Assembly: GCF_022846655.1 (NCBI RefSeq)
Contig: NZ_AP025667.1
Coordinates: 5,741,001 to 5,805,000 of the forward strand
Source: Streptomyces seoulensis
Lineage (GTDB): Bacteria > Actinomycetota > Actinomycetes > Streptomycetales > Streptomycetaceae
Direction: 5' to 3'
Length of the DNA: 64,000 nucleotides
Shown: in pieces, positions 7,839-17,059 of the stretch
Layout of the letters: each line of letters starts with the position of its first letter
How positions within the stretch are numbered: the stretch's first letter is position 1
Made by a program: the position numbers and the translations under genes
The notes under the pieces: model-generated
Database searches by the model: none
Told to the model about the DNA's origin: nothing
Seen by the model: only the letters and a program-made list of their open reading frames with translations

Positions 7839-8576
7839 TCACCTCACCCCCAACCACTTGGCCGTCGCCTGGGAGCGGTTGGTGGTGTGGAGTTTGGCGA
7901 AGATGTGGTTGATGTGGTTCTTGACGGTCTTCTCGCTGATGAAGCAGGTGGCGGCGATCTGATGGTTCGTCATGCCGGACGCGACGAGGTCCATGATCTC
8001 CGCCTCTCTGGCGCTCAGTTGAAAACTCGACCGGAAAGACTGTCCCACAGGAGATTGCAGTTGCGAAAGTGCTTTTGCAGACATCTCCCGTGCAATAGCA
8101 GGAAGTTCGGATTCCGTGTGTGCACTCGCACTCGGCACCACCGTCGGAGGCAACAGCGCGCGCGCCGCCCCCGGCGTGACATGCGGACGCCCCTCCCACA
8201 CGTCCCGCACCGCCCGCGCCAACTGCTCCGTACCGAATTCCCCGTGCACCAGATATCCCCCCGCCCCCAGCCGCAAAGCCTCCCGCACGGTCTCGGCCTC
8301 ATGGCTGTAGGTCAGCATCATGACGGGCGCCAGCCGGACCAGGTGCGGCAATGCCGAGATTCCATCGACGCCCGGCATGCGGACGTCGAGGAGGATGACG
8401 TCGGGCCGGTGCAGCAGCGCGGCCTCGTACGCCTCGCGCCCGTCCGCCGCCTCGGCCACCACCGTGGTGTCCTCACGGCCGGAGAGCAGCGCGGTGAGGC
8501 CGGCGCGGACCACGGGGTTGTCGTCGGCGACCACGAGGCGCAGCGGGGTGGTGGGGGGTGCCTGCGGGAACTGCAT
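7839..8576 (-). CDS. NarL/FixJ-type response regulator embedded in Tad locus
   Basis: A 245-residue regulator. The receiver domain (about 10-130) has the acidic pair in VVADDN, the phosphoacceptor Asp in VILLDVRMPG and a following MLTYS segment. The C-terminal LuxR helix-turn-helix reads LSAREAEIMDLVASG and ISEKTVKNHINHIFAKL. The gene follows the histidine kinase gene by 12 bases and precedes the pilin gene, so the pair probably controls pilus expression from inside the locus. The linker between the domains (about 130-180) is long and low in conservation. The ATG at 8576 gives a normal length. Confidence 0.9.
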   Translation of the reverse strand: MQFPQAPPTTPLRLVVADDNPVVRAGLTALLSGREDTTVVAEAADGREAYEAALLHRPDVILLDVRMPGVDGISALPHLVRLAPVMMLTYSHEAETVREALRLGAGGYLVHGEFGTEQLARAVRDVWEGRPHVTPGAARALLPPTVVPSASAHTESELPAIAREMSAKALSQLQSPVGQSFRSSFQLSAREAEIMDLVASGMTNHQIAATCFISEKTVKNHINHIFAKLHTTNRSQATAKWLGVR

Positions 8577-8588
8577 CGGAGTCTCCTT

Positions 8589-9911
8589 TCACGGGTTCAG
8601 GACGGGCAGAGGGAGTTCGACGCCGATCTCGGTGCCGGACGCGTGCTCGCCCCGGCCGATACGGATACGCGCCCCCGCCGACGCGGCCCGCTCCACCATG
8701 CCGAGCAGTCCGAAGTGGCCTGATCCGCGCAGGGTCTGGAGGCTGATGCCCGCGGGGAGGCCCCTGCCGTCGTCGTGGATCGAGAGGCGGAGGTGGCCGT
8801 CCTCGACGCCCGTCGTCACCACGACCTGCGTGGCGTTCGCGTGCCGGTGGGCGTTGTCGAGGGCTTCGGCGGTGAGGGCGAGGAGGGCGCGGGTGGCGGG
8901 TGGAGGGAGGGGCGGGAGCGGGGCGGTGCCGGTGAGGTGGCAGGTGACGGGGAGGCCGGTGCGGGCCGTGAAGTCGGCCGCGTGAAGGTTGAGCCGCGGC
9001 CACAGCGGTGCCTGCGGAGCCTCCTCGCGGAGGTCGGTGAGGAGCTCGCGGGACTCCGCCGCCGCCCGGCGGGCCGAGCGGGCGACCAGTTCCGCCTCCC
9101 GGCGCAGGCGGGCGGGGTCGGGGGCGGCGGACGAGGCGGTGACGGCGAGGGCGTCGGAGGCGAGGGCGACGCCGTGCAGGGTCTTGGTGAGGGAGTCGTG
9201 CATCTCGCGGGCGAGGCGCGCGCGTTCGGCCTGTACGGCCTCGGCGGCGGCCAGCCGGGCGCGTACGGCCGTCAGGGCGTGGGTCGCGGTGCCGAGCCGG
9301 AGCATCAGGTTGCGCAGGGTGGAGCCCATCGCGCCGGTGATGACGCACAGGCCGGGCAGCAGCAGGGTCTCGGCGAGACCGGTGTGGCGTCCGGCGTCCA
9401 GGGTGGCGTGGACGAGGAGCAGGATCAGCGACTGGAGCGAGGCGAAGAAGGCGGCGCCGCGCCAGCCGTAGAGGAGCCCGGCCAGCAGCGGGGTGCAGAC
9501 GCTGACGTAGGCGAGGGTGGTGTCCGGGCCGGCGGAGACGAGGAGGAGCGAGCCGAAGAGGGTGTCAGCGGCGAGGAGGCTCGGATGGCGCAGGAGGAGG
9601 GGCCCGAAGCGGCCCCAGTCCCGGAAGAGCACGTACGACACCATGAACGTGACGACGACGGCGGCACCGACCAGCCGGGCCCCGAGACCGGGCGCGGCGT
9701 TGAGCAACGCCGCCGGAGCCGCCAGCACGATCATGGCCAGCCGGAACCCGAAGACCTGCCGCCCCACGGCCTGCAGAGCCCGGACCTGGAGTCCCTCGGA
9801 GGGGGTGCCGGCCCCTCCGCCCGGGCCGGGTCCCGCACCGTCCGCCGCCGGGTCCGGGCCGGGCACCCCCGCCTCCCCGGCCGCGCCCGCGCTCTCAGCC
9901 ACCGCCCCCAC
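8589..9911 (-). CDS. NarL-type sensor histidine kinase
   Basis: A 440-residue membrane kinase. A Gly/Pro-rich N-terminal tail of about 45 residues is followed by five or six transmembrane helices (about 55-220). Next come a HisKA_3 dimerisation domain with the phospho-accepting His in LAREMHDSLTKTL and a HATPase_c domain ending in DDGRGLPAG. It pairs with the LuxR-type regulator immediately downstream. The lack of an extracellular sensor domain suggests that it reads a membrane-associated or intramembrane cue. It lies nine bases after the tadC stop, in the same transcript as the pilus genes. Confidence 0.9.
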   Translation of the reverse strand: MGAVAESAGAAGEAGVPGPDPAADGAGPGPGGGAGTPSEGLQVRALQAVGRQVFGFRLAMIVLAAPAALLNAAPGLGARLVGAAVVVTFMVSYVLFRDWGRFGPLLLRHPSLLAADTLFGSLLLVSAGPDTTLAYVSVCTPLLAGLLYGWRGAAFFASLQSLILLLVHATLDAGRHTGLAETLLLPGLCVITGAMGSTLRNLMLRLGTATHALTAVRARLAAAEAVQAERARLAREMHDSLTKTLHGVALASDALAVTASSAAPDPARLRREAELVARSARRAAAESRELLTDLREEAPQAPLWPRLNLHAADFTARTGLPVTCHLTGTAPLPPLPPPATRALLALTAEALDNAHRHANATQVVVTTGVEDGHLRLSIHDDGRGLPAGISLQTLRGSGHFGLLGMVERAASAGARIRIGRGEHASGTEIGVELPLPVLNP

Positions 9912-9920
9912 GGCCCGCCC

Positions 9921-10820
9921 TCACTCCCCCGCCAACGACCCGAAGTCCACCCCGGACCCGAGCAGCAGGCCCGCGCCCAGCAGCAGCATCGTCGCCGGGA
10001 CCATGAACGTCGTGATCATGAGCGTGGCCTTCGGCACCGCGCGGGCCGCCTTGCGGCGGGCGTTCTGGGCGTCGGTGCGGCGCATGTCCTTGGCCAGGGA
10101 GACCAGGGTGTCGACGATGGGGGCGCCCAGTTCCTCGCCCTGCTGGAGGGCGGTGACGAACATTGCGACCTGCTCGGAGTCGTTGCGGCGGCGGAGTTCG
10201 GTGAACGCCTGGCGGCGGGTCATGCCGAGGTCCATCTGGCGCAGGGTGATGCGGAGTTCGTCCGCCCAGGGGCCCTCGTAGCGGGTGGAGACGCGGTCGA
10301 GGGCCTGGCGGAAGCCGAGCCCGGCGCTGACGACGACGGCGAGGACGTCGAGGAAGTCCGGCAGGGTCCGCTCGATGACGTCCCGGCGGACCCGGATCGC
10401 CGACCAGATGCCGACCTCGGTCCAGAACGCGCCGAAGGCGAGCAGCAGCAGCGCGACGAACCACTGGCCGCGCAGCAGGAAGACCAGGAAGCCGAGGGTG
10501 CCGAGCACGCCGTAGACCGCGCGGCGGGCGGCGTACCGGTCGATGGTGAGGCCACCGGGGTTGCCCGCGAGGTCGATGCGGCGGCGGTAGCGGGTGACCA
10601 GGGCGGGGCCCATCAGGCGCAGTACGAGGGGCGCGTACCGCATGCCCATGCGGTCGATGACGGAGCCGACCGCGCCGGTGCGGGTGGCGCCGATCTCCAG
10701 GGCGACGGCGAGGTCACCGGGCAGCTTGGTCTCGGCGCGGTACATGCGGACGCCCGCGAAGGCGCCCCAGACACCGAGGGCCGCCAGCAGGGCGAGCAGG
10801 AGTTCCATCCGGTCCGTCAT
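9921..10820 (-). CDS. tadC: TadC-like type II/IV secretion inner-membrane protein
   Basis: A 299-residue protein with the T2SSF/GspF fold: helices at the N-terminus, a cytoplasmic segment around LPDFLDVLAVVVSAGLGFRQALDRV, and two C-terminal membrane helices. TadB and TadC form the inner-membrane platform that couples the CpaF ATPase to pilin extraction. The gene starts four bases after the tadB stop. The length and arrangement match actinobacterial Tad loci. Nothing in the sequence indicates degradation. Confidence 0.9.
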   Translation of the reverse strand: MTDRMELLLALLAALGVWGAFAGVRMYRAETKLPGDLAVALEIGATRTGAVGSVIDRMGMRYAPLVLRLMGPALVTRYRRRIDLAGNPGGLTIDRYAARRAVYGVLGTLGFLVFLLRGQWFVALLLLAFGAFWTEVGIWSAIRVRRDVIERTLPDFLDVLAVVVSAGLGFRQALDRVSTRYEGPWADELRITLRQMDLGMTRRQAFTELRRRNDSEQVAMFVTALQQGEELGAPIVDTLVSLAKDMRRTDAQNARRKAARAVPKATLMITTFMVPATMLLLGAGLLLGSGVDFGSLAGE

Positions 10821-10824
10821 CCCC

Positions 10825-11769
10825 TCACACGTCGATCCGGCTCATGCGGCGGATGAGGACGAACCCGACCGCGTACAGGGCGAAGGCGACGATCACGCAG
10901 CCCTGGCCGACCGGTGAGCCGGTCAGGCGTTCCAGGGCGCCGTCCTTGACGCCGTTCATCAGGAAGAGCGCGCCGACGCCGAGGGCGGGGACGGCGTACG
11001 AGGTCATGGTGACCTGGGAGAGCTGGGTGCGGATCTCGCGCCGGGTCTCCTTGCGCTCCTCCAGGGTCTCGGTGAGGTTGCGCAGCGCGGAGACCACCTG
11101 TCCGCCGGCCCGGTTGGACAGCACGAGGGTGGTGACGAGGACGACGAGTTCGCGGGAGGGCAGCCGGGCCGCGAGCGCGCCGAGCGCGTCCTCCATGGAG
11201 TGGCCGATCGCCAACTGGTCCGCCACTTGCGAGAGTTCCTCACCGGCCGGGGCCTCCAGCTCCTCGGCGGCCATGCCGATGGCGGTGCGCAGGGCGAGAC
11301 CGGCCTGGGTGGCGTTGGCCAGGATGCGGGCGAGTTCGGGGAGTTGGCCGATGAAACGCTCGATGCGTTTCTGACGCTGCCAGTTGAGGAACTGCACGGC
11401 CGCCCAGATGCCGAGGAGGCCGGCGATGGGCCCGAAGAAGGGTGCCAGGGTGGCCTGTCCGACGAGCCAGAGCGCGGCGACCGCGGCGAGCATCCCGGCG
11501 AAGAACTCACCCGGCGTGAGGTCGAGCCCGGTGGCGGCGAGCCGGAGTTCCAGGGCGCGGCCCAGCGAGGTGCGGCGCAGTCGGCGGTCCAGCCCGCGGA
11601 AGCGGCGCCTGCGGCCGGCCGCCGACACCTGGTCGGCGTGCGCGAGCCGGTCTTCGAGGGCGGCGCGCCGGGCCCGGCCGGAAGCGTAGGTCTGGAGGCC
11701 CGCGACGGCGAGGACGCAGGTCAGCAGGGTGACGCCGGTGGTGAGCTGGGCGAGGGTGGACAGATCCAT
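10825..11769 (-). CDS. tadB: TadB-like pilus platform protein
   Basis: A 314-residue membrane protein with an N-terminal helix, a paired central helix near residues 85-125 and a T2SSF domain around LPELARILANATQAGLALRTA. Two helices close the C-terminus. It is the partner of TadC in the inner-membrane platform of the Flp pilus. The gene lies four bases after the CpaF stop and four before tadC, so the three are one translational unit. Confidence 0.9.
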   Translation of the reverse strand: MDLSTLAQLTTGVTLLTCVLAVAGLQTYASGRARRAALEDRLAHADQVSAAGRRRRFRGLDRRLRRTSLGRALELRLAATGLDLTPGEFFAGMLAAVAALWLVGQATLAPFFGPIAGLLGIWAAVQFLNWQRQKRIERFIGQLPELARILANATQAGLALRTAIGMAAEELEAPAGEELSQVADQLAIGHSMEDALGALAARLPSRELVVLVTTLVLSNRAGGQVVSALRNLTETLEERKETRREIRTQLSQVTMTSYAVPALGVGALFLMNGVKDGALERLTGSPVGQGCVIVAFALYAVGFVLIRRMSRIDV

Positions 11770-11773
11770 GGGC

Positions 11774-13111
11774 CTACCTGGCTTCTCGGGTGGCGAGCTG
11801 GTCCGCGGTGCGGGCGACGCCGAACGCCTGGGGTACGGGCTGGCCGGCCATGTAGAGGCGGTCGGCGGTGCGGCGGGGCAGCGGGAAGTACTGGAAGGCG
11901 CCGTGGACCTGGCCGTCGGCGGTCATGGGGCGGGCGTCGAAGCGGGCGACGGTCGCCAGCCGGTAGGGCTCGCCGCCGTGGCTGTCGAGGAGCGCGACCT
12001 CGGTGATGCGGCGGGCGCCGTCGGCGAACCGGGTGAGCTGGACCAGTACGTCGACGGCGCTGTTGATCTGGTCGTGCAGCGCGGCGAAGGGCACCTCGAC
12101 GTCGGACATGGAGGCGAGGGTCTGGAGCCGGGTGAGGGCGTCCTCGGCGCTGTTGGCGTGCACGGTGGCGAGCGAGCCGTCGTGGCCCGTGGACATGGCC
12201 TGGAGCATGTCGAGAGCCTCCCCGCCGCGGACCTCGCCGACCACGATGCGGTCGGGCCGCATGCGCAGGGAGTTGCGGACGAGGTCGCGGATGGTGACCT
12301 GGCCGCTGCCCTCGACGTTGGGCGGCCGGGACTCCAGGCGGACCACATGGGTCTGCTGGAGCTGGAGTTCGGCGGAGTCCTCGATGGTGATGATGCGCTC
12401 ATGGGCCGGGATCAGCCCGGACAGGGAGTTGAGCAGGGTGGTCTTGCCGGTGCCGGTGGCGCCGGAGACGATCACGTTGAACTTGGCCTGCACCAGCCCC
12501 GCGAGCAGCAGCAGCATGTGGTCGTCGAGCGAGCCGAAGCCGATCAGCTCTTTCAGGGTGTAGGAGCGCGGGAAGCGGCGGATGGTGAGGACGGGGCCGC
12601 TGAGGGAGAGCGGCGGGATGATGACGTTGACGCGTTCGCCGGACGGCAGCCGGGCGTCGACCATCGGATTGGACTCGTCCACGCGGCGGTTGACGGTGGA
12701 GACGATGCGCTCGATGGTCTGCATGAGCTGGTCGGCGGAGGCGAAGCGCAGCGGCAGCCGTTCCACCCGGCCGCCGCGCTCGACGAAGATCGAGTCGGGG
12801 CCGTTGACCATGATCTCGGTGACGGAGGCGTCCTCCAGGAGCGGTTCCAGGATGCCGAGGCCGAGCGCCTCGTCCACCACGCGGCGGATGAGCCCGGCGC
12901 GTTCGGCGGTGGAGAGCACCGGGCCCTCGCGGCTGATGATGTGCCCGAGGACGCGTTCGAGCCGGGCCCGGCGCTCGGCGGCGGCCAGCGAACTCATCTC
13001 GGCGAGGTCGATCTCCTGGAGCAGCTTGGCCCGGTAGGAGGCGACCAGATGCCCGTCCTCGCCCCGGCTGCCCTGCTCCTCGGGGGAGTTGATGCGTGCC
13101 CGCAGGCTCAT
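11774..13111 (-). CDS. cpaF: CpaF/TadA secretion ATPase
   Basis: A 445-residue PulE-superfamily ATPase that powers Flp pilus assembly at the cytoplasmic face. The N-terminal domain contains [20 protein letters not shown]. The ATPase core has Walker [10 protein letters not shown] near residue 219, an Asp box ([10 protein letters not shown]), the Walker B-like [12 protein letters not shown] and a His-box region ([13 protein letters not shown]). All motifs are intact. It is followed four bases later by tadB. No separate retraction ATPase is present, as is usual for Tad systems. Confidence 0.95.
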   Translation of the reverse strand: MSLRARINSPEEQGSRGEDGHLVASYRAKLLQEIDLAEMSSLAAAERRARLERVLGHIISREGPVLSTAERAGLIRRVVDEALGLGILEPLLEDASVTEIMVNGPDSIFVERGGRVERLPLRFASADQLMQTIERIVSTVNRRVDESNPMVDARLPSGERVNVIIPPLSLSGPVLTIRRFPRSYTLKELIGFGSLDDHMLLLLAGLVQAKFNVIVSGATGTGKTTLLNSLSGLIPAHERIITIEDSAELQLQQTHVVRLESRPPNVEGSGQVTIRDLVRNSLRMRPDRIVVGEVRGGEALDMLQAMSTGHDGSLATVHANSAEDALTRLQTLASMSDVEVPFAALHDQINSAVDVLVQLTRFADGARRITEVALLDSHGGEPYRLATVARFDARPMTADGQVHGAFQYFPLPRRTADRLYMAGQPVPQAFGVARTADQLATREAR

Positions 13112-13124
13112 GGGACGGCCCTCC

Positions 13125-13490
13125 TCAGTGGTCGCGCGGCATGGTGGCGAGCTTGACGGCGTTGCCCAGGTCCCAGCCGGGGACGACGTCGGGGATGCGG
13201 ACGGTCGCGGTGACGGTGACCGAGTCCGCTCCCCCGCCGCCCTCCGAGCAGGTCACGGAGAGCCCGCCGCTGACCGCGGCCGCGCACGCCCCCTGCGCGC
13301 CCTGGCCCAGCGAGGCGGCGCGCGCCCCGGCCCGCGCGGCGGTGCCGGCCTGCTCGGCGGCGTAGGCGACGGCGCCGAGCTGGATGCCGGCGAGCCCGAC
13401 GATCAGCAGGACGGGGACGAACCCCAGGTACTCGATGGCGACCTGTCCCCGGTCGCGGGGGCGCGTACGGCTGCGGCGCGTGTCAGGCAT
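13125..13490 (-). CDS. tadE: TadE-like pseudopilin
   Basis: A 121-residue protein with a basic N-terminus, then RDRGQVAIEYLGFVPVLLIVGLAG, which is the TadE prepilin-like motif and transmembrane helix. A small extracytoplasmic domain with two Cys follows (GACAAAV, SVTCSEG). It is probably cut by prepilin peptidase and incorporated as a minor pilin. It starts one base after the stop of the second TadE-like gene. Confidence 0.85.
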   Translation of the reverse strand: MPDTRRSRTRPRDRGQVAIEYLGFVPVLLIVGLAGIQLGAVAYAAEQAGTAARAGARAASLGQGAQGACAAAVSGGLSVTCSEGGGGADSVTVTATVRIPDVVPGWDLGNAVKLATMPRDH

Positions 13491-13491
13491 C

Positions 13492-13878
13492 TCAGTCCTT
13501 CACCTCCTCCACGGCACCGGCGTGGCCGTGCACCGTGACCGGGAAGTCGATGGAGCCGGGGAAGAGGACGGGGACCTTCAGCGACACGTCGGCGGTGACG
13601 AACCCGGTGCCGCCGCAGTCCACCTCCGCACCGTCCCGCCAGGCCCCGGACAGGTTCTTCAGCGCGGCGTCCGAGCAGACTCCCGGGCGGGCCCCCCGCG
13701 CGGCCGCCGTGCCCGCCCGCACGCCCTCGTCGGCGGCGTTCCCGGCGAGCGTGAAGGCGTAGCCGACCAGCACGCACTGCCACATCAGCACCAGGGTCAG
13801 CACGATCAGTGGGGTCATGCCGAGGAACTCGATCGCCACCTGCCCCCGGTCTCCCCGTGACCTGCCGCGGCGCCTCAT
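13492..13878 (-). CDS. tadE: TadE-like pseudopilin, second copy
   Basis: A 128-residue protein with the same layout as its neighbour: RGDRGQVAIEFLGMTPLIVLTLVLMW at the N-terminus, a single helix and a compact Cys-containing exterior domain (PGVCSDAA, DCGGTGF). The two share the motif but differ in the exterior domain, so this is an old duplication. The ATG at 13878 was chosen because it directly precedes MRRRGRSRGDRGQ. The gene is two bases from the cpaE stop. Confidence 0.85.
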   Translation of the reverse strand: MRRRGRSRGDRGQVAIEFLGMTPLIVLTLVLMWQCVLVGYAFTLAGNAADEGVRAGTAAARGARPGVCSDAALKNLSGAWRDGAEVDCGGTGFVTADVSLKVPVLFPGSIDFPVTVHGHAGAVEEVKD

Positions 13879-13880
13879 GC

Positions 13881-15131
13881 CTACTCCTTCCGCCGCCGGA
13901 AGCCCACGGCTCCCCGGTCGCCGCGCTGCCGGCCGCCCCGGTGGGCGGGGCCGTCGGCCGGCTTGGCCAGGCCCAGTTCCCCGGCGAGGCCCCACAGGGC
14001 CTGGCGCACGGTGCTGCGGGCGTCGAGTTCGTGCACGCGTCCGGCGTCCACCACGCCCTGGAGTTCCTTGAAGGCGGCGGGCACGGTGGTGCGGGCCAGG
14101 GCGGTGCCGGTGATGCGCTGGATCAGCGCGGGCTGGATCTCGGTGACGCGGGTGTACCGGTTGACCACCAAGGTGGTCTCCTCGGCCTTGCGGATCTGCA
14201 GCCGGTCCCACATCCGCACGGTCCGCTTGGCGGCGCGTACGGCGACGACGTCGGGCGTGGTGACCAGCAGCGCGGTGTCGGCGCCCTCCACGGCGGCGGC
14301 GGTGGCCCCGGTGAGCTGGGCGCCGCAGTCCAGGACGACGACCTCGTAGCGGGCGCGCAGGGCCTGGGTGATCTGGCGGACGGCGCGGTCGGTGACCTCC
14401 TCGCCGCGTTCGCCCTCGCCGGGGGCGAGCAGCAGCGCGAGGCCGGTGTCGTGGCGGTAGACGGCGTCGGCGAGGACGCGCGGCGAGATGTCCGCGATGG
14501 CTGCCAGGTCGGCGACCGAGCGGCGGAACTGGATGTCCAGGAAGGAGGCCACGTCGCCGGTCTGGAGGTCGAGGTCGGCCAGCGCGGTGGACCTGCCCGA
14601 CGCCTGTGCGGCGAGGGCGAGCTGGATGGCGACCGTGGTGGCTCCGGTGCCGCCCTTGGCGCCGCTGACGGTGATCACCGTGCCGCCGGGACCGCTGAGC
14701 ACGTCGGCCCCGCCGTGCCCGAGGTGGCGGCGCACCCCGCTGGACCACTGGGCGACGGCGTGCACCCGGTGCGCGAGGTCCTCGTACGCCAGCGGCAGCC
14801 CGACCAGGCCGCGGGCGCCGGAGTCCATGGCGGCGGCGAACAGCGCGGGTCCGGCGTCGGTGGTGACGAGGATGACGCCGACGGCCGGGAAGCGCAGCGC
14901 GACCTCCCGGATCAGCTCCAGCGCCGGTACGGGACCGATGCGCTCATGGACGACGACGACCTCGGGGAGTTCGTCCACCGACTCGGCGGCGAGCCGGGCC
15001 AGGGTGTCGATGAGCTGGGTGGAGTCGGTGACCGGGGGGACCGGCTCGGCGTCCGGCAACTGGCTGAGCAGGGTGGTGAGGGAGCGTACGGCGTCGGGGT
15101 CGGCACCGGCCGGCAGGATCCTGGTGGGCAT
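13881..15131 (-). CDS. cpaE: CpaE/TadZ-like ATPase of MinD/ParA type
   Basis: A 416-residue protein with an N-terminal receiver-like domain (about 1-125) lacking a clear phospho-Asp site and a C-terminal MinD-type ATPase. The deviant Walker A motif is SGAKGGTGATT, and LADLDLQTGDVASFLDI follows. CpaE/TadZ proteins localise the Tad machine in the cell. The C-terminal 40 residues are Gly/Arg-rich and probably disordered. It lies between cpaB and the tadE pair in the expected order. Confidence 0.9.
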   Translation of the reverse strand: MPTRILPAGADPDAVRSLTTLLSQLPDAEPVPPVTDSTQLIDTLARLAAESVDELPEVVVVHERIGPVPALELIREVALRFPAVGVILVTTDAGPALFAAAMDSGARGLVGLPLAYEDLAHRVHAVAQWSSGVRRHLGHGGADVLSGPGGTVITVSGAKGGTGATTVAIQLALAAQASGRSTALADLDLQTGDVASFLDIQFRRSVADLAAIADISPRVLADAVYRHDTGLALLLAPGEGERGEEVTDRAVRQITQALRARYEVVVLDCGAQLTGATAAAVEGADTALLVTTPDVVAVRAAKRTVRMWDRLQIRKAEETTLVVNRYTRVTEIQPALIQRITGTALARTTVPAAFKELQGVVDAGRVHELDARSTVRQALWGLAGELGLAKPADGPAHRGGRQRGDRGAVGFRRRKE

Positions 15132-15143
15132 GCGGGCCGCCTC

Positions 15144-15854
15144 TCACTTGTCCGTCGCTAGTTCGTAGGTGCGGTCGCGGTCCGGGACGGTCGTCTCGCC
15201 GCCGGGGGCCACCAGGGCGAGCCGGACCCGCTGGGCGAAGGACTCGGCGTAGGTGACGCGCTGGGCGTCCAGGGCGGACAGCGCGAAGGTGATCGGGACG
15301 GCGTCGGTGGGCTGCCGCTGCTGGTCACGGTCCCGGTCGGGTTCGAGGGCGCGGATCCGCCCGAGGTCGAGGACGCGGGCGTTGGTGACGATGATCTTCG
15401 ACTGGTCGGGGTCGCCCTCCTTCTTCCCCTCGAAGGTGGCGTACACATTGACCCGCGCGCCCGGCGTGATCTTGCCCGCGACGCCGGTGGCGGCGTCCAC
15501 CATGATGGCGACCTCCTGCTGGCCCGGCTGCAGTTCGGGCCGGTCGACGACCATGTCGGTCTGGAGCAGGGAGCCCGCGCGCAGGGTGGTCACGGCGATC
15601 TTGCCGCGCAGTTGGGCGAGGTCGGTGACGGCGTTGGCCGACAGCCACCGTTTCGGCATCCGTATCTTCTCGAACTGGTCCGCGCCCAGCGCGGTGTACG
15701 GCTGGACCGCGGACTTCACCCGGTACGCGGTGACCTCGGGGCCGACCTTGGAGCGCACGTCACCGATGACGGAGAGCACGCCCGCGAAGGCGCCGAGGGC
15801 GCACAGGACGGAGAGGATCAGGAGTATGACGCCGCGGCGCTGACGGGAGTTCAT
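15144..15854 (-). CDS. cpaB: CpaB/RcpC-like SAF-domain pilus protein
   Basis: A 236-residue protein with one N-terminal transmembrane helix (RGVILLILSVLCALGAFAGV) and an extracytoplasmic SAF domain beginning around residue 45. The RcpC-type segments AGSLLQTDMVV and ITPGARVNVYATFEG are visible. In Tad systems CpaB acts outside the inner membrane. In Gram-positives it may contact wall polysaccharide. The ATG at 15854 directly precedes the basic N-terminus. It is 12 bases upstream of cpaE. Confidence 0.85.
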   Translation of the reverse strand: MNSRQRRGVILLILSVLCALGAFAGVLSVIGDVRSKVGPEVTAYRVKSAVQPYTALGADQFEKIRMPKRWLSANAVTDLAQLRGKIAVTTLRAGSLLQTDMVVDRPELQPGQQEVAIMVDAATGVAGKITPGARVNVYATFEGKKEGDPDQSKIIVTNARVLDLGRIRALEPDRDRDQQRQPTDAVPITFALSALDAQRVTYAESFAQRVRLALVAPGGETTVPDRDRTYELATDK

Positions 15855-15915
15855 GAACCGTGCAACCTCATTGGGGGAATCGGTCGTGCGGGACGGGAGC
15901 GTGGTCCGGGTCGGT

Positions 15916-16776
15916 TCAGGCGGGGGTGCGCCCCCGCAGGGCGCGCGGCGGCGGCAGCGGGTGTTCGGGCGGTGATGCGGAGCAGAAGACGCAGCGGTCG
16001 CCGATGACGTCAAGACCGCACCAGTGGCAGCCGGACTGCCGCACCGAGGTGACGAGTTGGTAGAGCACGGAGAGATCGGCGAGGTAACCGCAGAACTCGA
16101 TCATCCGGCCGGTGCCCCACCAGGCGGGGGACTCAGCGGGCAGCGGGGTCTCGCGCAGTCCGTGCGCACCCCAGTCCTCGGCGAACCCGGTGATCCAGTC
16201 GGACTGCAACTGGCCCTTCGCCAGGAGCATCCAGGTGCTGAACTCGGGCCCCTTGAGGGTGGCGCCGGGCACGGCCTTGACGAGCTGGGGCTCGGGATGG
16301 GCGACGACGGCGAACTGGGCGCCGGGCACCCAGGACTTGGCGTGCGCCTTGAGCCCGACGGGGACGTGGTCCAGCCGGGCGACCGAGCCGAGTACGGCAC
16401 CGGCGTGGATGTAGTGGGTGAGCAGGCGCCCGGCGGACGCGAGCACCCCGGGGCTGAGGTCGCAGGTGGCCAACTGGCGTAACTGCCGGGCCAGGACGGC
16501 GACGCCGAGCGGCGGTAACTCCGGCCGGAACACGGCGATGCGGTCGCTCTCCAGCAGGGAGCGCAGGGTGTGCAGCCGGCGCAGCACCGGCTCGGGGGTG
16601 GCCCGTGAGCACAGGACGACCAGATAGCCGGACTGGTCGATGATCGCCTGGAGTTCGGTGAGGGTCTGGTCCAGCGGGCGCCGGTCGAGATCGCGCAGGA
16701 CGACGGCGGGCATGGTCCGCTCGTCCTGCGCCGGCAGTGCCAGGTCGGCACTGGTCACGGCGATGGCAGTTGGCAC
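15916..16776 (-). CDS. Zinc-ribbon protein of unknown function heading the Tad locus
   Basis: A 286-residue soluble protein with no family I can name. The body is mixed alpha/beta. The last 50 residues contain CHWCGLDVIGDRCVFC, a CxxC-N8-CxxC arrangement that should bind zinc. I chose the GTG at 16776 because GGGGAG lies six bases upstream. The upstream ATG at 16884 would cross that site. Its stop is 61 bp from cpaB, so it probably heads the pilus operon. The position suggests a cytoplasmic assembly or regulatory role, which is inference only. Confidence 0.65.
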   Translation of the reverse strand: MPTAIAVTSADLALPAQDERTMPAVVLRDLDRRPLDQTLTELQAIIDQSGYLVVLCSRATPEPVLRRLHTLRSLLESDRIAVFRPELPPLGVAVLARQLRQLATCDLSPGVLASAGRLLTHYIHAGAVLGSVARLDHVPVGLKAHAKSWVPGAQFAVVAHPEPQLVKAVPGATLKGPEFSTWMLLAKGQLQSDWITGFAEDWGAHGLRETPLPAESPAWWGTGRMIEFCGYLADLSVLYQLVTSVRQSGCHWCGLDVIGDRCVFCSASPPEHPLPPPRALRGRTPA

Positions 16777-16989
16777 GCGCAGCTCCCCGCTCTTCACACC
16801 CTTCGGCCCACCGGCGCGGTTCCCCTCGGGCCAGGACGACTTCGTTGCGTGACTACGTGAGCACTGTAACCACGGCTGGATCACGGGAGAACAGCGTTTG
16901 TGTAGCTCGTGGGGAACTCTCCGGTCACAACTGGCGCCAAATCAGGACAGGTTGCACAGGCGGGCCGGGAGCGGTCCGAGCGCCGCCCC

Positions 16990-17016
16990 TTGACAGCACA
17001 ATTGGTCTGGACCAAC
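16990..17016 (+). promoter_or_regulatory. Chitinase promoter: -35 hexamer overlapped by a DasR-like operator
   Basis: A consensus -35 TTGACA is at 16990-16995. Directly after it, ATTGGTCTGGACCAAC (17001-17016) matches the DasR-responsive element ACTGGTCTAGACCAGT in 12 of 16 positions, including the whole central palindrome bar one base. DasR is the GntR-family regulator that represses GlcNAc and chitin genes in Streptomyces. The site fits its repressing chitinase transcription. The -10 is not clear. Confidence 0.7.
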
Positions 17017-17059
17017 TTGTACTCACACTCCCCGCGAACTCCCCCACCGGAGGCTCCAG

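Noticed and set aside
8775..10856. Long plus-strand open frames opposite the kinase and tadC genes, and similar long frames elsewhere (for example 939-2387 +, 23320-26292 -, 55793-57370 -)
   Set aside because: They have Gly/Arg/His-rich low-complexity translations typical of antisense frames in high-G+C DNA, while the opposite strand encodes recognisable proteins.
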